Source: an uncultured Bacteroidales bacterium (GTDB taxonomy: Bacteria > Bacteroidota > Bacteroidia > Bacteroidales > Paludibacteraceae). Taken from it: a stretch of 61,785 bases of DNA. The DNA is taken from NCBI GenBank assembly GCA_934667275.1, contig CAKULK010000014.1:1-61785 (forward strand). Reading direction: 5' to 3'. The number at the start of each line of letters is the position of its first letter. The stretch's first letter is position 1. Position numbers and translations under genes: made by a program. The notes below the pieces were generated by a model that saw only the letters and a list, made by a program, of their open reading frames with translations, searched no databases and was not told where the DNA came from. Shown one piece after another: positions 35,249-44,077 of this stretch.

Positions 35249-38200
35249 TTATTGGTTGAGAGACTTATTATTTTCCTCTTTCTTCACTTTGATATCCATG
35301 AAGATAAAGTTCTCGCGCACTTTCTTGAGTTTGTTGCGGTCGTCGTGCCGTGAGATTGAGCCATACAGCACGGGCACGATGTAGAGCGTCAGGAACGTGG
35401 AGACGGTGAGACCGCCGATAACGACGATACCCAGCGGTTGCCACATCTCGGCACCCTCACCCGAACTGACTGCCATAGGCACCATACCGAGAATGGTGGT
35501 GAAGGCGGTCATCAGGACAGGGCGGATACGGCTGCGACCGGAGAGTTGGATAGCCTCGTTGAGTTCGTAGCCACGCTCGCGCATGAGGTTGATATAGTCC
35601 ACCAGCACGATACCGTTCTTCACCACGATACCCACCAGCAGCACCAATCCGAGGGCACCAATCATATCCAGTGACGTGTGTGTCATCCACAATGCCAGCA
35701 CCACACCCGACAGTGCAAACGGCACGGTCATCATGATGATAGCGGGTTTGGAGAAGGACTCGAACTGACTTGCCATGACGATATAGACGAGAATGATAAT
35801 CAGCAATCCAAGCATAATCATGTTGCCGAACGTCTCCTGCTGGTCTTCGTAGTCACCCGCGATGCGTGTGCTGTAGCCCGTAGGCAGGTCGAGTTGCGGA
35901 AGCACCTGTGCCTCAATCTGTTGCGCCAACTCACCCATAGAGACATCGTACGGCGTCACTTTCACTGTCACAATACGCTGACGCGACTTGCGCTCGATGG
36001 TAGGCGGTGCCCAATACTCGCCGATGGAGCAGACCTCCGACAGTTTGACGGTGCTGCCCGTGGCGGTCGGGATAGACAGGTCGAGAATATCGGAGATAGA
36101 GTTGCGGTCGTCCTCTTTGAGGCGCACCTTGATGTCGTACTCCGAACCGTCCTCCTTCAGGTAGCCGCACGCCATACCGTTCACGCGGTTGCGCAGGTAG
36201 TTGGAGATGGTTGCCGAGGTCAAGCCGAGACGCGAAGCCTTCTCCTTGTCCACGGTTATCTTGATTTCGGGACGGTCGTCCTCACGCGAGATGTTGATGT
36301 CGCGCGCACCCGGCAGTTCCTTGCACAGTTCCTTGGTCTGCTGTGCCAATTGGTTGGTGAGGTCGAAGTCGTAGCCGTATATCTCCACATCCACCGTAGT
36401 ACCGCCGCCACCGCCCATACCGCCGCTGACGGCAGCCTGGTAGTCAGTGATTTCCGGATAGGTAGCCATCTCCTGACGCAACACTTCGGCTATCTCCCAG
36501 ATAGAGCGGTCACGCTGCCATTTCTTGTTGCAACGGATGGTCATCGAAATCTTATTGTTCATCGTGGAAGAGAACATCGCCGAGATGGTGGCGTCGTCGT
36601 TGCTACCTGCCGAGGTGCTAATCAACTCAATCTCAGGCACCAACTCCTGGAAGCGCGTCTCCAGACGGCGTGCGGTCTTGAGGGTCTCCTCGATACGTGT
36701 ACCGCGTTGCAACTCCACCGTCACGGACAGCCGTCCGTTATCCTGCTGCTGCATGAAGTCGGTTCCCACTTTGCCGAGGAAGACAGGCATGAGCGACAGC
36801 ACGAAGAACGCCAGCAGTATGCCCACCGTCACCAACTTGTGACGCAAGCACCAGCCCAGGGACTGCGCATAGAGGTGGTCCACCTTATCGAGGAAACGCA
36901 CCACGGTACGGTCGTACCACGTCTTCTTCTCGCCCTCGTCCACGAGGTCGCCGTTCTCGTCCACATGCACCTTGCGCGGCTTCAGCAGGCGCGATGCGAG
37001 CATAGGCGTCAGCGTGATAGCCACCAGCGTGGAGGTACAGCAGACAATCGTCACAATCCAGCCCAGCGACTTGAACATGATACCCGCCATACCGCTCAGC
37101 ATCGTCAGCGGCACAAACACAGCCACCAGCACGAGGGTCGTCGCAATGACGCTGACCCACACCTCGTTGGTCGCGTAGATAGCCGCCTCACGCGGGTTCT
37201 CGCCGCGCTCCACGTGACGGGTGATATTCTCCAGCACCACAATCGCATCGTCCACCACCATACCAATCGCAATGGTCAGTGAGCAGAGCGAGATGATGTT
37301 CAGACTGGTGTCCGCCATCTTCAGATAGATGAACGCCACAATCAGCGCAATAGGAATGGTGAGCGAGATGATGAGTGTCGCACGCCATTTGCCGAGGAAG
37401 AACAGCACCACCAGCACCACGAACAGCAGCGCGTACAGCACCGACTCCTCCAACGAATTGATAGAGTTCTGGATGTTCTCCGACGAGTCGTAAATCTGCT
37501 GAATCTTCACGTCCGAAGGCAACTGCTTCTGTATCTTGTCCAACTCTTTCTTCACATCGCGGCACACCTGCACGGTGTTCGCGCCCGTCTGCTTTGCCAC
37601 AATCAAACGCACCGCCTCACGCCCGTTGGTCTTCTCGTCCAGCGTGAGGTCCTTGATGGTATCGCGCACCGTAGCGATGTCGCGGATGAACACTTGCTGC
37701 CCTTGGGGCGTCATGGTCACCATCAAATCGCCTATCTCGCTCGACTCGATGAACTCCGAACGCACCTGCATCTGGTACTGCTCCTTCACCATCTTCACCG
37801 TACCCGAACTCAGGTTCAGGTTGTTGGCGCTCACCACGTTGCCCACTTGCTCGAGGGTCAGTCCGTAGGCGTCCAGTTTCTGTTGGTCAAGGTCCACATA
37901 CACATAGCGGTCAGGCGAACCCGACAGCGATATGTTACCGATACCGTCGATGTGGTTCAGTTGCGGCACAATCTCGTCGTTCAGCAACTTGTCCAACCCC
38001 GCATACGTCTCGTCGGCGGTGAAGGAGTACTGGCAGATAGGCATGGACGACGACGAGAACTTGAACACCACGGGCGTACCGCAGTTGTCGGGCAGGTTGT
38101 CCCGCACCATATCCACGTACGACCGTATATCGTTCACCGCCTCATCGATGTCGCTACCCCATTCCATCTCCAACGTCACCATCGAGATATTGTCCTTCGA

Positions 38201-38449
38201 GGTCGAATACAGGTGTTTCAGGTGGTCCACCGAGTTCAAGGCATTCTCCATCACCTTGCTCACGTTGGTCTCCATTTCCGACGCCGACGCGCCCGGGTAG
38301 GTGGTCATCACCGTCACATAAGGCGGGTCCATCTCGGGGAACTGGTCCACAGGCAACTGCATATAGCAGAACAAGCCTATGATTATCACGGCGACGAATA
38401 TCAGCACCGTCGTCACCGGTCTGTTTATGGCTGTTTGATAAATTGACAT
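35249..38449 (-). CDS. RND efflux pump, inner-membrane permease (HAE1/AcrB family)
   Basis: 1066 residues, full length. It has twelve membrane helices with two large periplasmic loops; the proton-relay Asp pair is visible in TM4 (IGMVVDDAIVVLENI). MSIYQTAINRPVTTVLIFVA is the usual start. It pairs with the adaptor gene upstream and the TolC gene before that to form a tripartite pump that expels drugs, bile compounds or other toxic molecules. The sequence alone does not tell the substrate; HAE1-like motifs favour hydrophobic drugs over metals. Confidence 0.95.
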   Translation of the reverse strand: MSIYQTAINRPVTTVLIFVAVIIIGLFCYMQLPVDQFPEMDPPYVTVMTTYPGASASEMETNVSKVMENALNSVDHLKHLYSTSKDNISMVTLEMEWGSDIDEAVNDIRSYVDMVRDNLPDNCGTPVVFKFSSSSMPICQYSFTADETYAGLDKLLNDEIVPQLNHIDGIGNISLSGSPDRYVYVDLDQQKLDAYGLTLEQVGNVVSANNLNLSSGTVKMVKEQYQMQVRSEFIESSEIGDLMVTMTPQGQQVFIRDIATVRDTIKDLTLDEKTNGREAVRLIVAKQTGANTVQVCRDVKKELDKIQKQLPSDVKIQQIYDSSENIQNSINSLEESVLYALLFVVLVVLFFLGKWRATLIISLTIPIALIVAFIYLKMADTSLNIISLCSLTIAIGMVVDDAIVVLENITRHVERGENPREAAIYATNEVWVSVIATTLVLVAVFVPLTMLSGMAGIMFKSLGWIVTIVCCTSTLVAITLTPMLASRLLKPRKVHVDENGDLVDEGEKKTWYDRTVVRFLDKVDHLYAQSLGWCLRHKLVTVGILLAFFVLSLMPVFLGKVGTDFMQQQDNGRLSVTVELQRGTRIEETLKTARRLETRFQELVPEIELISTSAGSNDDATISAMFSSTMNNKISMTIRCNKKWQRDRSIWEIAEVLRQEMATYPEITDYQAAVSGGMGGGGGTTVDVEIYGYDFDLTNQLAQQTKELCKELPGARDINISREDDRPEIKITVDKEKASRLGLTSATISNYLRNRVNGMACGYLKEDGSEYDIKVRLKEDDRNSISDILDLSIPTATGSTVKLSEVCSIGEYWAPPTIERKSRQRIVTVKVTPYDVSMGELAQQIEAQVLPQLDLPTGYSTRIAGDYEDQQETFGNMIMLGLLIIILVYIVMASQFESFSKPAIIMMTVPFALSGVVLALWMTHTSLDMIGALGLVLLVGIVVKNGIVLVDYINLMRERGYELNEAIQLSGRSRIRPVLMTAFTTILGMVPMAVSSGEGAEMWQPLGIVVIGGLTVSTFLTLYIVPVLYGSISRHDDRNKLKKVRENFIFMDIKVKKEENNKSLNQ

Positions 38450-38482
38450 AGTTAGTATTACCTATTAATTATTACCCATTAC

Positions 38483-39496
38483 TTATTCCACCACGTTGAG
38501 TTTCACGCCGTCCACCAACTTGTGCTGACCCACATAGACGTACTCCACGCCGGCTTTTATCTCCGGAGCAAATATCTCCACGTCTTCGTCGAAGCGTTGT
38601 CCCATGGTCACTGCCACACGCTTTGCGCGGCCGTTCTCATTGATGAACACATAGCGGTCGTTGGCGCCCACAAGTTTCTCCACCGACTGGTAAGGCACCA
38701 CAATCGTCTCGTCCTTGCCTAATCCGAGGGTGGTCGTCACGTACATACCCGGGCGCAACTTCTCTTTCGCATTGGGTATCATCACTTTGCACTGGAACGT
38801 ATGCGAACTTGCGTCAATCGTCGGATACACCACCTCGATGGTTGCGGGGAACTCCTGGTCGGGGTATATATCGCTCTTCACCGTCAGTTTCATACCCTCT
38901 TTTACCATCGGGAAATAGGTCTCGGGAATGGCTATCAGTGCTTTCAGTTTGTTTATCTGGGTCAGCACCACGATGGCCTGACCGCCGTACAACTCACCGT
39001 CCTCGTAGTTCTTCGCCGATATCACGCCCGCAAACGGAGCCTTCACGTAGGTGTTCTTCTCCAAGAACGCCAGGTTCTCTTTCAACTGGTCGTATTGCGT
39101 CTTCGCCTGGTCGTAGGTCTGTTGGCTCACCGACCCCGATGCCAGCAATGCCTCGGCGCGGTCTAACTCCGTTTTGAGGTTCGTCAGTTGTATCTTCGAG
39201 GTGTTGTACTGGTTCTGGTCCATGCGCACCAGCATATCGCCCACGTTGCGCTTGTCGCCCACCTCTACGTAGATATGCTCAATCTTACCCGTCACCGACG
39301 GAGCCACGTTCAGTGTCTGATACCCTTGCAGGTTGGTTGATACATTGATAACGCGCTCTATCTCACGGGGTTGCAGCGTCATGGTCTTCACCACCTCCAC
39401 GCGCTCGGTCTCTGCGTTCTGATTGTCTGCGGTCTTTTTCTGGCAGCCTGCCAACACGCTCAAGGCAGCCACTGCGAAAATCACTGATTTCTTCAT
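38483..39496 (-). CDS. RND periplasmic adaptor (membrane fusion) lipoprotein
   Basis: 337 residues. The signal peptide ends in a lipobox (VLAGC, Cys18). Then come the beta-barrel/lipoyl halves (NVAPSVTGKIEHIYVEVGD and VKAPFAGVIS) around an alpha-helical hairpin (LKTELDRAEALLASGSVSQQ). It bridges the pump to TolC. It starts 108 bp after the TolC stop, a gap occupied mostly by an 11-bp repeat array. Confidence 0.95.
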   Translation of the reverse strand: MKKSVIFAVAALSVLAGCQKKTADNQNAETERVEVVKTMTLQPREIERVINVSTNLQGYQTLNVAPSVTGKIEHIYVEVGDKRNVGDMLVRMDQNQYNTSKIQLTNLKTELDRAEALLASGSVSQQTYDQAKTQYDQLKENLAFLEKNTYVKAPFAGVISAKNYEDGELYGGQAIVVLTQINKLKALIAIPETYFPMVKEGMKLTVKSDIYPDQEFPATIEVVYPTIDASSHTFQCKVMIPNAKEKLRPGMYVTTTLGLGKDETIVVPYQSVEKLVGANDRYVFINENGRAKRVAVTMGQRFDEDVEIFAPEIKAGVEYVYVGQHKLVDGVKLNVVE

Positions 39497-39559
39497 ATAT
39501 CTTTTTCGTTTTATTCTGTAGATTATACCTTTTTAATATGGTCTTTGCCGTGTCAAACA

Positions 39560-39603
39560 GCAAGGGATACGCAAGGGATGCGCAACCCTTGGGCTATGGA
39601 TAG
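39560..39603. repeat. 11-bp tandem array, family B (4 units)
   Basis: GCAAGGGATAC, GCAAGGGATGC, GCAACCCTTGG, GCTATGGATAG: four 11-bp units ending 1 bp from the TolC stop codon, inside the efflux operon. Complementary to the family at 23650-23704. Confidence 0.88.
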
Positions 39604-39604
39604 G

Positions 39605-40963
39605 CTACTTGTTGTTTAAGAATTTTTCAAGTTCCGCCTGCGCATTCACCAGGGTCAGCACAGCCTGCACGTAGGTGGACTGAGCGGTGATGAGGTCGTT
39701 GCTGGCGTTTACTAATTCCAAGTTGCTTGTTGCGCCTTGGTTGAACTTATTGGTTGTCGATTGGAACACGCGCTGAGTAACATCCATGTTCTCTTTCTCG
39801 GTAGTGTATGTCTCAAAGGAGTTCTGAAGGTTGAACCTGAGTTGCTGGTTCTGTATGTCGAGGTTGTCAGCGGTCTCGGCAAAGGTGTTGCGTGCCTCTT
39901 CCAACGCAATCTTTTTCTCTACCACACCCGCAGCACGCTTACCCGACGACCACAGCGGCATCGACACGGATACGGCAATAGTGTGTGGAGGATTCATAGA
40001 AAAGAATGGCGAACCGTCCATACGACCTTGCTTGGTATAATTGTATGCCAATCCCACAGTCGGACCATACGCCCAGCCTGCCATGTGAACGTTTGTCTTT
40101 GCCAACTCCACATTCTTCTCCAACGTCTGGTAACTCAAGTTGCGTTGCGGAATAAAGTCTTCGCCGAGTAACTTCAATACTGCATCAGCCGACAGCATAT
40201 CGTCCAACGAAGTCGTCAGCGTCAGTTCTGTTTCCACAGGTACATCCAAGAGTACCTTCAGCGAGTTCAATGCCAACAGCGTGGAACGCTTGTTCGAGTT
40301 GATATTGTTGCGCAACGTATTCACACGCACTTTTATCTGGTCAGCCGTAGTCTGCTCGGCAGCACCCACGTCCACACTCCGTTGCGTCATTTCTGCCAAC
40401 TGCTCCACATTCGCCAACGATGAATCCAACAATGCTACTACATCTTGCAGCACCAACACCGAAGCATACGAGGTCTTCACACTGGCACGCAGATTAACCT
40501 CCGACTGCTCTTTGTTTATCTTCTGCATATCGATGGCGATATTGTTCAGCAGTGCACCCACAATAGCCTGCCCGTTGATGCCGATAGAAGCCGATATACC
40601 TAATGAATTATCGGACATCTCAAAGCCACCGCCCATACCACCGAAATTCAGTTGGTAGTCATTGAATGCCGAGTCGCGCAGGTTCTGATAACTCCAACTC
40701 AAGTCAGCCTGTGGTAACATGGCAGCAATGGTCTGCCAGCGTTGTGCGTAGGCTTGTTGTACAGCGAGGTCTGCGTTGCGGAGGCTACGGTTGGATTCGA
40801 TGGCATAGTCTTGCGCCTCTTCCAGACTCAGACTGAGAGTCTTCGGCACATTCCGTTGCGGGGCTTTCTTTGTTGCAGCCATCACATGGTCTTCTGCCGT
40901 GGCACCGCCGCTTATCACAAGCGCGGCAACCATCAATGAAAGTAGTTTCTTCATCTTGTACAT
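39605..40963 (-). CDS. TolC-family outer-membrane efflux protein
   Basis: 452 residues from the ATG at 40963 (MYKMKKLLSL; 40954 is equally possible). An in-frame extension to 41098 is not plausible. It has a signal peptide, then two OEP repeats of long amphipathic helices (EARNTFAETADNLDIQNQQ; SSNKFNQGATSNLELVNASN-type motif near the end). It forms the outer-membrane channel of the tripartite pump. First structural gene of the operon. Confidence 0.92.
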   Translation of the reverse strand: MYKMKKLLSLMVAALVISGGATAEDHVMAATKKAPQRNVPKTLSLSLEEAQDYAIESNRSLRNADLAVQQAYAQRWQTIAAMLPQADLSWSYQNLRDSAFNDYQLNFGGMGGGFEMSDNSLGISASIGINGQAIVGALLNNIAIDMQKINKEQSEVNLRASVKTSYASVLVLQDVVALLDSSLANVEQLAEMTQRSVDVGAAEQTTADQIKVRVNTLRNNINSNKRSTLLALNSLKVLLDVPVETELTLTTSLDDMLSADAVLKLLGEDFIPQRNLSYQTLEKNVELAKTNVHMAGWAYGPTVGLAYNYTKQGRMDGSPFFSMNPPHTIAVSVSMPLWSSGKRAAGVVEKKIALEEARNTFAETADNLDIQNQQLRFNLQNSFETYTTEKENMDVTQRVFQSTTNKFNQGATSNLELVNASNDLITAQSTYVQAVLTLVNAQAELEKFLNNK

Positions 40964-41043
40964 TGATTTTCTTTTTCTTATATGTTGTCGGTTTAATGTT
41001 ACATCTTCACCCCATTCTTCCCCCACTGTTATAGTTGTTGGTT

Positions 41044-41160
41044 TGTTGTTGTCAGTTGTTGACCTGAATTCCTGTCCCTGCTTTGAATTAATGGTCAATT
41101 ACACGGTAATTCATGTTCCTTTTCCCCATTATTTCAGCCTGTTGTTGTCGGTTGCAGACC
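41044..41160. promoter_or_regulatory. repeated 21-bp sites between tetR and tolC, possible operators
   Basis: TGTTGTTGTCAGTTGTTGACC (41044-41064, given here to 20 plus one base) and a second copy at 41140-41160 agreeing at 18 of 21 positions; a shorter relative TGTTGTCGGTTTA lies at 40983. Each has GTCA...TGAC-like symmetry in part. Their place between the regulator and its likely target suggests TetR binding sites. Confidence 0.4.
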
Positions 41161-41235
41161 CACGTACATCGTAAATTCGTAAATCGTACATAATCCACGA
41201 ATCCATATTTTGTATGTCCTTTCGCTAACGGTTTG

Positions 41236-42156
41236 TTAGGTTGTAGGTTTCTGTGGTTGCAGCGCGGCGACTGCTTGTAGTCCTTGCTCGGTCATAATAC
41301 CTCGTCCCATGACTTTGAAGCCGTGTACGGCGATGTTGGCGATTGCTTCGCGCTCTTTGGGGTATTGTTGCAGTTGCTCCATCATCAGGTAATGCGAATA
41401 GGCAAACAACTGTGCCGTCAGGTCTGCGTCCAACTCTGCGCGGAAGACGCCCTCTTGTTGTCCTTTGCAGATAAACCGCTTGAGGTTTCTGCACAGCATC
41501 TCGCACAGATGTTCCTTGTGCATATTGCATAGGGCAGGGTAGTACTTCTGCAGGTCATACATCAATGGGGGCGGTTGTTCGAGGTCTTTTTCGTTGTTCT
41601 TTGCCATATCCGCCCACTCGTGCAGGATTTGGACTACGCTTTTCCCTTCCACCTCACGGAGCATCTTCTCCTCCATTTTCTGCTCATGCAACAGAAGCAT
41701 TTCCTTTACGAGTTGGTCTTTGGATTCAAAATATACGTAGAAAGTCTTCTTGCTTATCCCCAGTTGCCTGCAAATATCATCGATACTCACCGACCGGATT
41801 CCCACGCTCCTCATCTTCTCCGTCGCCACCTCCAGTATCTCCCCGCACACCGCATCCGCATTGCCATTCCCATCCGTCTCAACAGCGTCCGCACCATTAT
41901 TCACCCCTACATTTGCAGCATTTGCATTGCTGTCAGCCCCCACATTGACAGCGTCCGCACTACCGCCGTTTCCGGTAGTAGCATCTTCCGCACTGTTTCC
42001 TTTGCCAACGACATCCCCCTCTGTACCCTCACTCTTCTCTGCACAACGAGCATCTGCATCGGCACGTTGTCCTGTGTCAATGCTTCCTTGCGGTTGCTCC
42101 TTGCTCATATTTATATCTTGTTCAGCCATTCTCTCTTGTTGCTGCATCTTTTTCAC
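41236..42156 (-). CDS. TetR-family regulator with long low-complexity N-terminus
   Basis: 306 residues. The DNA-binding part starts only near residue 105 (ILEVATEKMRSVGIRSVSI, DDICRQLGISKKTFYVYFESKDQLVKEM), followed by a ligand/dimer domain. The first ~100 residues are acidic and repetitive (Asn/Ala/Gly/Asp: DAVNVGADSNANAANVG, NNGADAVETDGNGNADAV), which is unusual because the helix-turn-helix of TetR proteins normally begins within the first 15 residues. No better in-frame ATG exists before the helix. Directly upstream of the tolC-MFP-RND genes on the same strand, so it probably represses that operon. Confidence 0.88.
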   Translation of the reverse strand: MKKMQQQERMAEQDINMSKEQPQGSIDTGQRADADARCAEKSEGTEGDVVGKGNSAEDATTGNGGSADAVNVGADSNANAANVGVNNGADAVETDGNGNADAVCGEILEVATEKMRSVGIRSVSIDDICRQLGISKKTFYVYFESKDQLVKEMLLLHEQKMEEKMLREVEGKSVVQILHEWADMAKNNEKDLEQPPPLMYDLQKYYPALCNMHKEHLCEMLCRNLKRFICKGQQEGVFRAELDADLTAQLFAYSHYLMMEQLQQYPKEREAIANIAVHGFKVMGRGIMTEQGLQAVAALQPQKPTT

Positions 42157-42665
42157 AACTTTTTCCTGTCTTTTTTCTTTCTCCCCTCTTATTCTCTCCT
42201 TACATCTTTCTTATATATCTCTCTCCCTTCCTTTACTCCTCTCATTCTCCTTTCATTCTCTTTCCCTACTTCTCTCATCCCTATCAACTTCTTTCTGCTA
42301 TCTTCTCTCAACTGCACTCAACACTCATCTCTCAGCACTCAACACACTTCCCCATACAATTTCCGTGCCAATATACATACACTTGGAAACTTTTTGCATT
42401 TTTATAGTTTCCAAGTGGCAAAAACCAATTAACCATGTGTCTTCATTGTTCGAACTTGATTCTATAACATGGAAAATTTTACATTGTAATTATTGTGTAT
42501 CTTTTAGAAAAACAGTATCTTTGCGTCCGAAATCCACACATCAATTATGCAAGACCCCAAATGTACAACCTCCTAAGTATAAAACATCATGCATCAATCT
42601 GCAGACACTGCCGTGGAAGGGTGGTTCACAACTAAGTAATATCAACCATATCATTATAATACATT
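42157..42665. other. divergent intergenic region with pyrimidine-rich tract
   Basis: 509 bp. From about 42160 to 42300 the plus strand is almost all C and T; 42306-42348 repeats CTCAACACT-like words at 10-11-bp spacing; the promoter of the plus-strand operon is at 42493-42524. Frames of 285 and 320 codons that cross here lie in skewed sequence and are not genes. Confidence 0.6.
42493..42524 (+). promoter_or_regulatory. promoter of the secreted-protease operon
   Basis: TTG at 42493-42495, 20-bp spacer, TATCTTTGC at 42516-42524, a full Bacteroidetes consensus. The ATG is 141 bp downstream. Confidence 0.7.
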
Positions 42666-44075
42666 ATGAAGAAATTTTTATTCTCCATGGTGTGCCTCGC
42701 CATATTAGGTAGTCATTCGTTGTTTGCAGCCAATGTATCACAAGTTGTCTATGCAGAAGACCGTATGAGTGGCGAATTGAAAGTGTATTCTGCTGATTTT
42801 GACGGTACAGAACACTTTTGGCAAATCACACTGCCAAGTGACAAACGCATCAAAGTAACTCGTATCAACAGCACACACTTCAAGCGCACAAGTAGCAATC
42901 ATGTGTTATTGTTAGTAAACGAAAACATCGACCTTATAACAGATGAAAACACGGCTTTCACGAAGGGTGTCTATGTGGATACCATAAGCAATGCCTCAAA
43001 TCTCACTTTGGTTATTCAGGGTTTTACGCAAGACTATGCTTTTGTCCCTAAAGACCCTGCTATCACCATTCGTTTCGCCGTGATAGATGAATATCCGTCT
43101 TCAGAGACAATCTATTTCAATGGTGATGTAGAAGTTGCATCTGGTGCATTCTATACATCAGGATACGAAGAGTATATGGGAACCAAAGTAACGGCAGTCC
43201 TTGGTGATGACTACAATCAATACACCTGTTTTGGTTCTCCGCGGGGAGGTATGATACGCGGTAGCAATGAAGGATATTTGGTCATTTCAGGTAATCCCAA
43301 TGGCTATGGTAATCAGAATGTTTACATCAACCGTTATACACCAAGTGCCAATGTGATTATGACTGCAAGTTCTGGCAAAGTAGGTATCGGAACTGACGAT
43401 CCAAAAGAGAAACTGCACATCATGGGTGCCATACGTGGCGATGGAACTGCCGGGCAATTAAAGATTAAAACCAACTATGGGTATGTATATGTAGGTCCAA
43501 CCAGCGAAACCTCTATGAATTTCAATACAGACTTAAACCGCTACGTTTTCGACAAACCTATCTTCAACAATTCAGGTGTGTATAGTGCAAGCAATGGCAC
43601 AAATCTTACGTTGCAAACCAATTTCACCCCTCGCTTAACCATCCTGAGGAACAATGGTAATATCGGTATCGGAATCACTGCACCTGAATACAAATTAGAC
43701 GTAAGCGGAACAATACGCTCACCACGGCTTTATGCTACCGACCAAATTTGCATTGGCACCAACCAGTCAGATTATGCATTAGATGTGAACGGCGCTATTC
43801 GCGCAAATGAAATACTTGTCACTTCGGGTTCTGCGGACTTTGTCTTTGCCGAGGACTACAATTTGCGTTCGCTAAGTGAAGTACAGCAGTTTATCCAAGA
43901 ACACAAGCACTTGCCCGAAATCCAATCTGCGGAACAAATGGAGAAAAATGGCGTTAGTGTCAATGAATTGCAAATCCAACTCCTCCAAAAGATAGAGGAA
44001 CTCACGCTTTATCTCATTCAACAGGAACAAACCATCCAAGACTTGAAACAACAAATAGAACAATTAAAAAAATAG
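42666..44075 (+). CDS. secreted coiled-coil protein with S74/tail-spike-like repeats
   Basis: 469 residues with a signal peptide (about 1-21). Repeated segments VGIGTDDPKEKLHIMGAIRG, IGIGITAPEYKLDVSGTIR and CIGTNQSDYALDVNGAIR are the short beta repeats often found ahead of peptidase-S74-type ends in Bacteroidota. The C-terminus (LRSLSEVQQFIQEHKHLPEI, then a heptad coiled coil to the end) suggests a trimeric fibre. Despite phage-tail resemblance, no phage genes are near. First of three tightly spaced genes; the protease starts 2 bp later. Confidence 0.75.
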   Translation: MKKFLFSMVCLAILGSHSLFAANVSQVVYAEDRMSGELKVYSADFDGTEHFWQITLPSDKRIKVTRINSTHFKRTSSNHVLLLVNENIDLITDENTAFTKGVYVDTISNASNLTLVIQGFTQDYAFVPKDPAITIRFAVIDEYPSSETIYFNGDVEVASGAFYTSGYEEYMGTKVTAVLGDDYNQYTCFGSPRGGMIRGSNEGYLVISGNPNGYGNQNVYINRYTPSANVIMTASSGKVGIGTDDPKEKLHIMGAIRGDGTAGQLKIKTNYGYVYVGPTSETSMNFNTDLNRYVFDKPIFNNSGVYSASNGTNLTLQTNFTPRLTILRNNGNIGIGITAPEYKLDVSGTIRSPRLYATDQICIGTNQSDYALDVNGAIRANEILVTSGSADFVFAEDYNLRSLSEVQQFIQEHKHLPEIQSAEQMEKNGVSVNELQIQLLQKIEELTLYLIQQEQTIQDLKQQIEQLKK

Positions 44076-44077
44076 AT

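Noticed and set aside
35678..37282. 534-codon plus-strand frame
   Set aside because: Antisense of the RND pump; Arg/His-rich shadow.
41575..42712. Plus-strand frames of 285 and 320 codons
   Set aside because: Antisense of tetR and continued through the pyrimidine tract, which gives Ser/Leu/Phe runs only because of base skew.
42666..44075. Prophage tail-fibre region
   Set aside because: The protein has fibre-like repeats but also a Sec signal peptide, a T9SS protease partner and no phage genes nearby.
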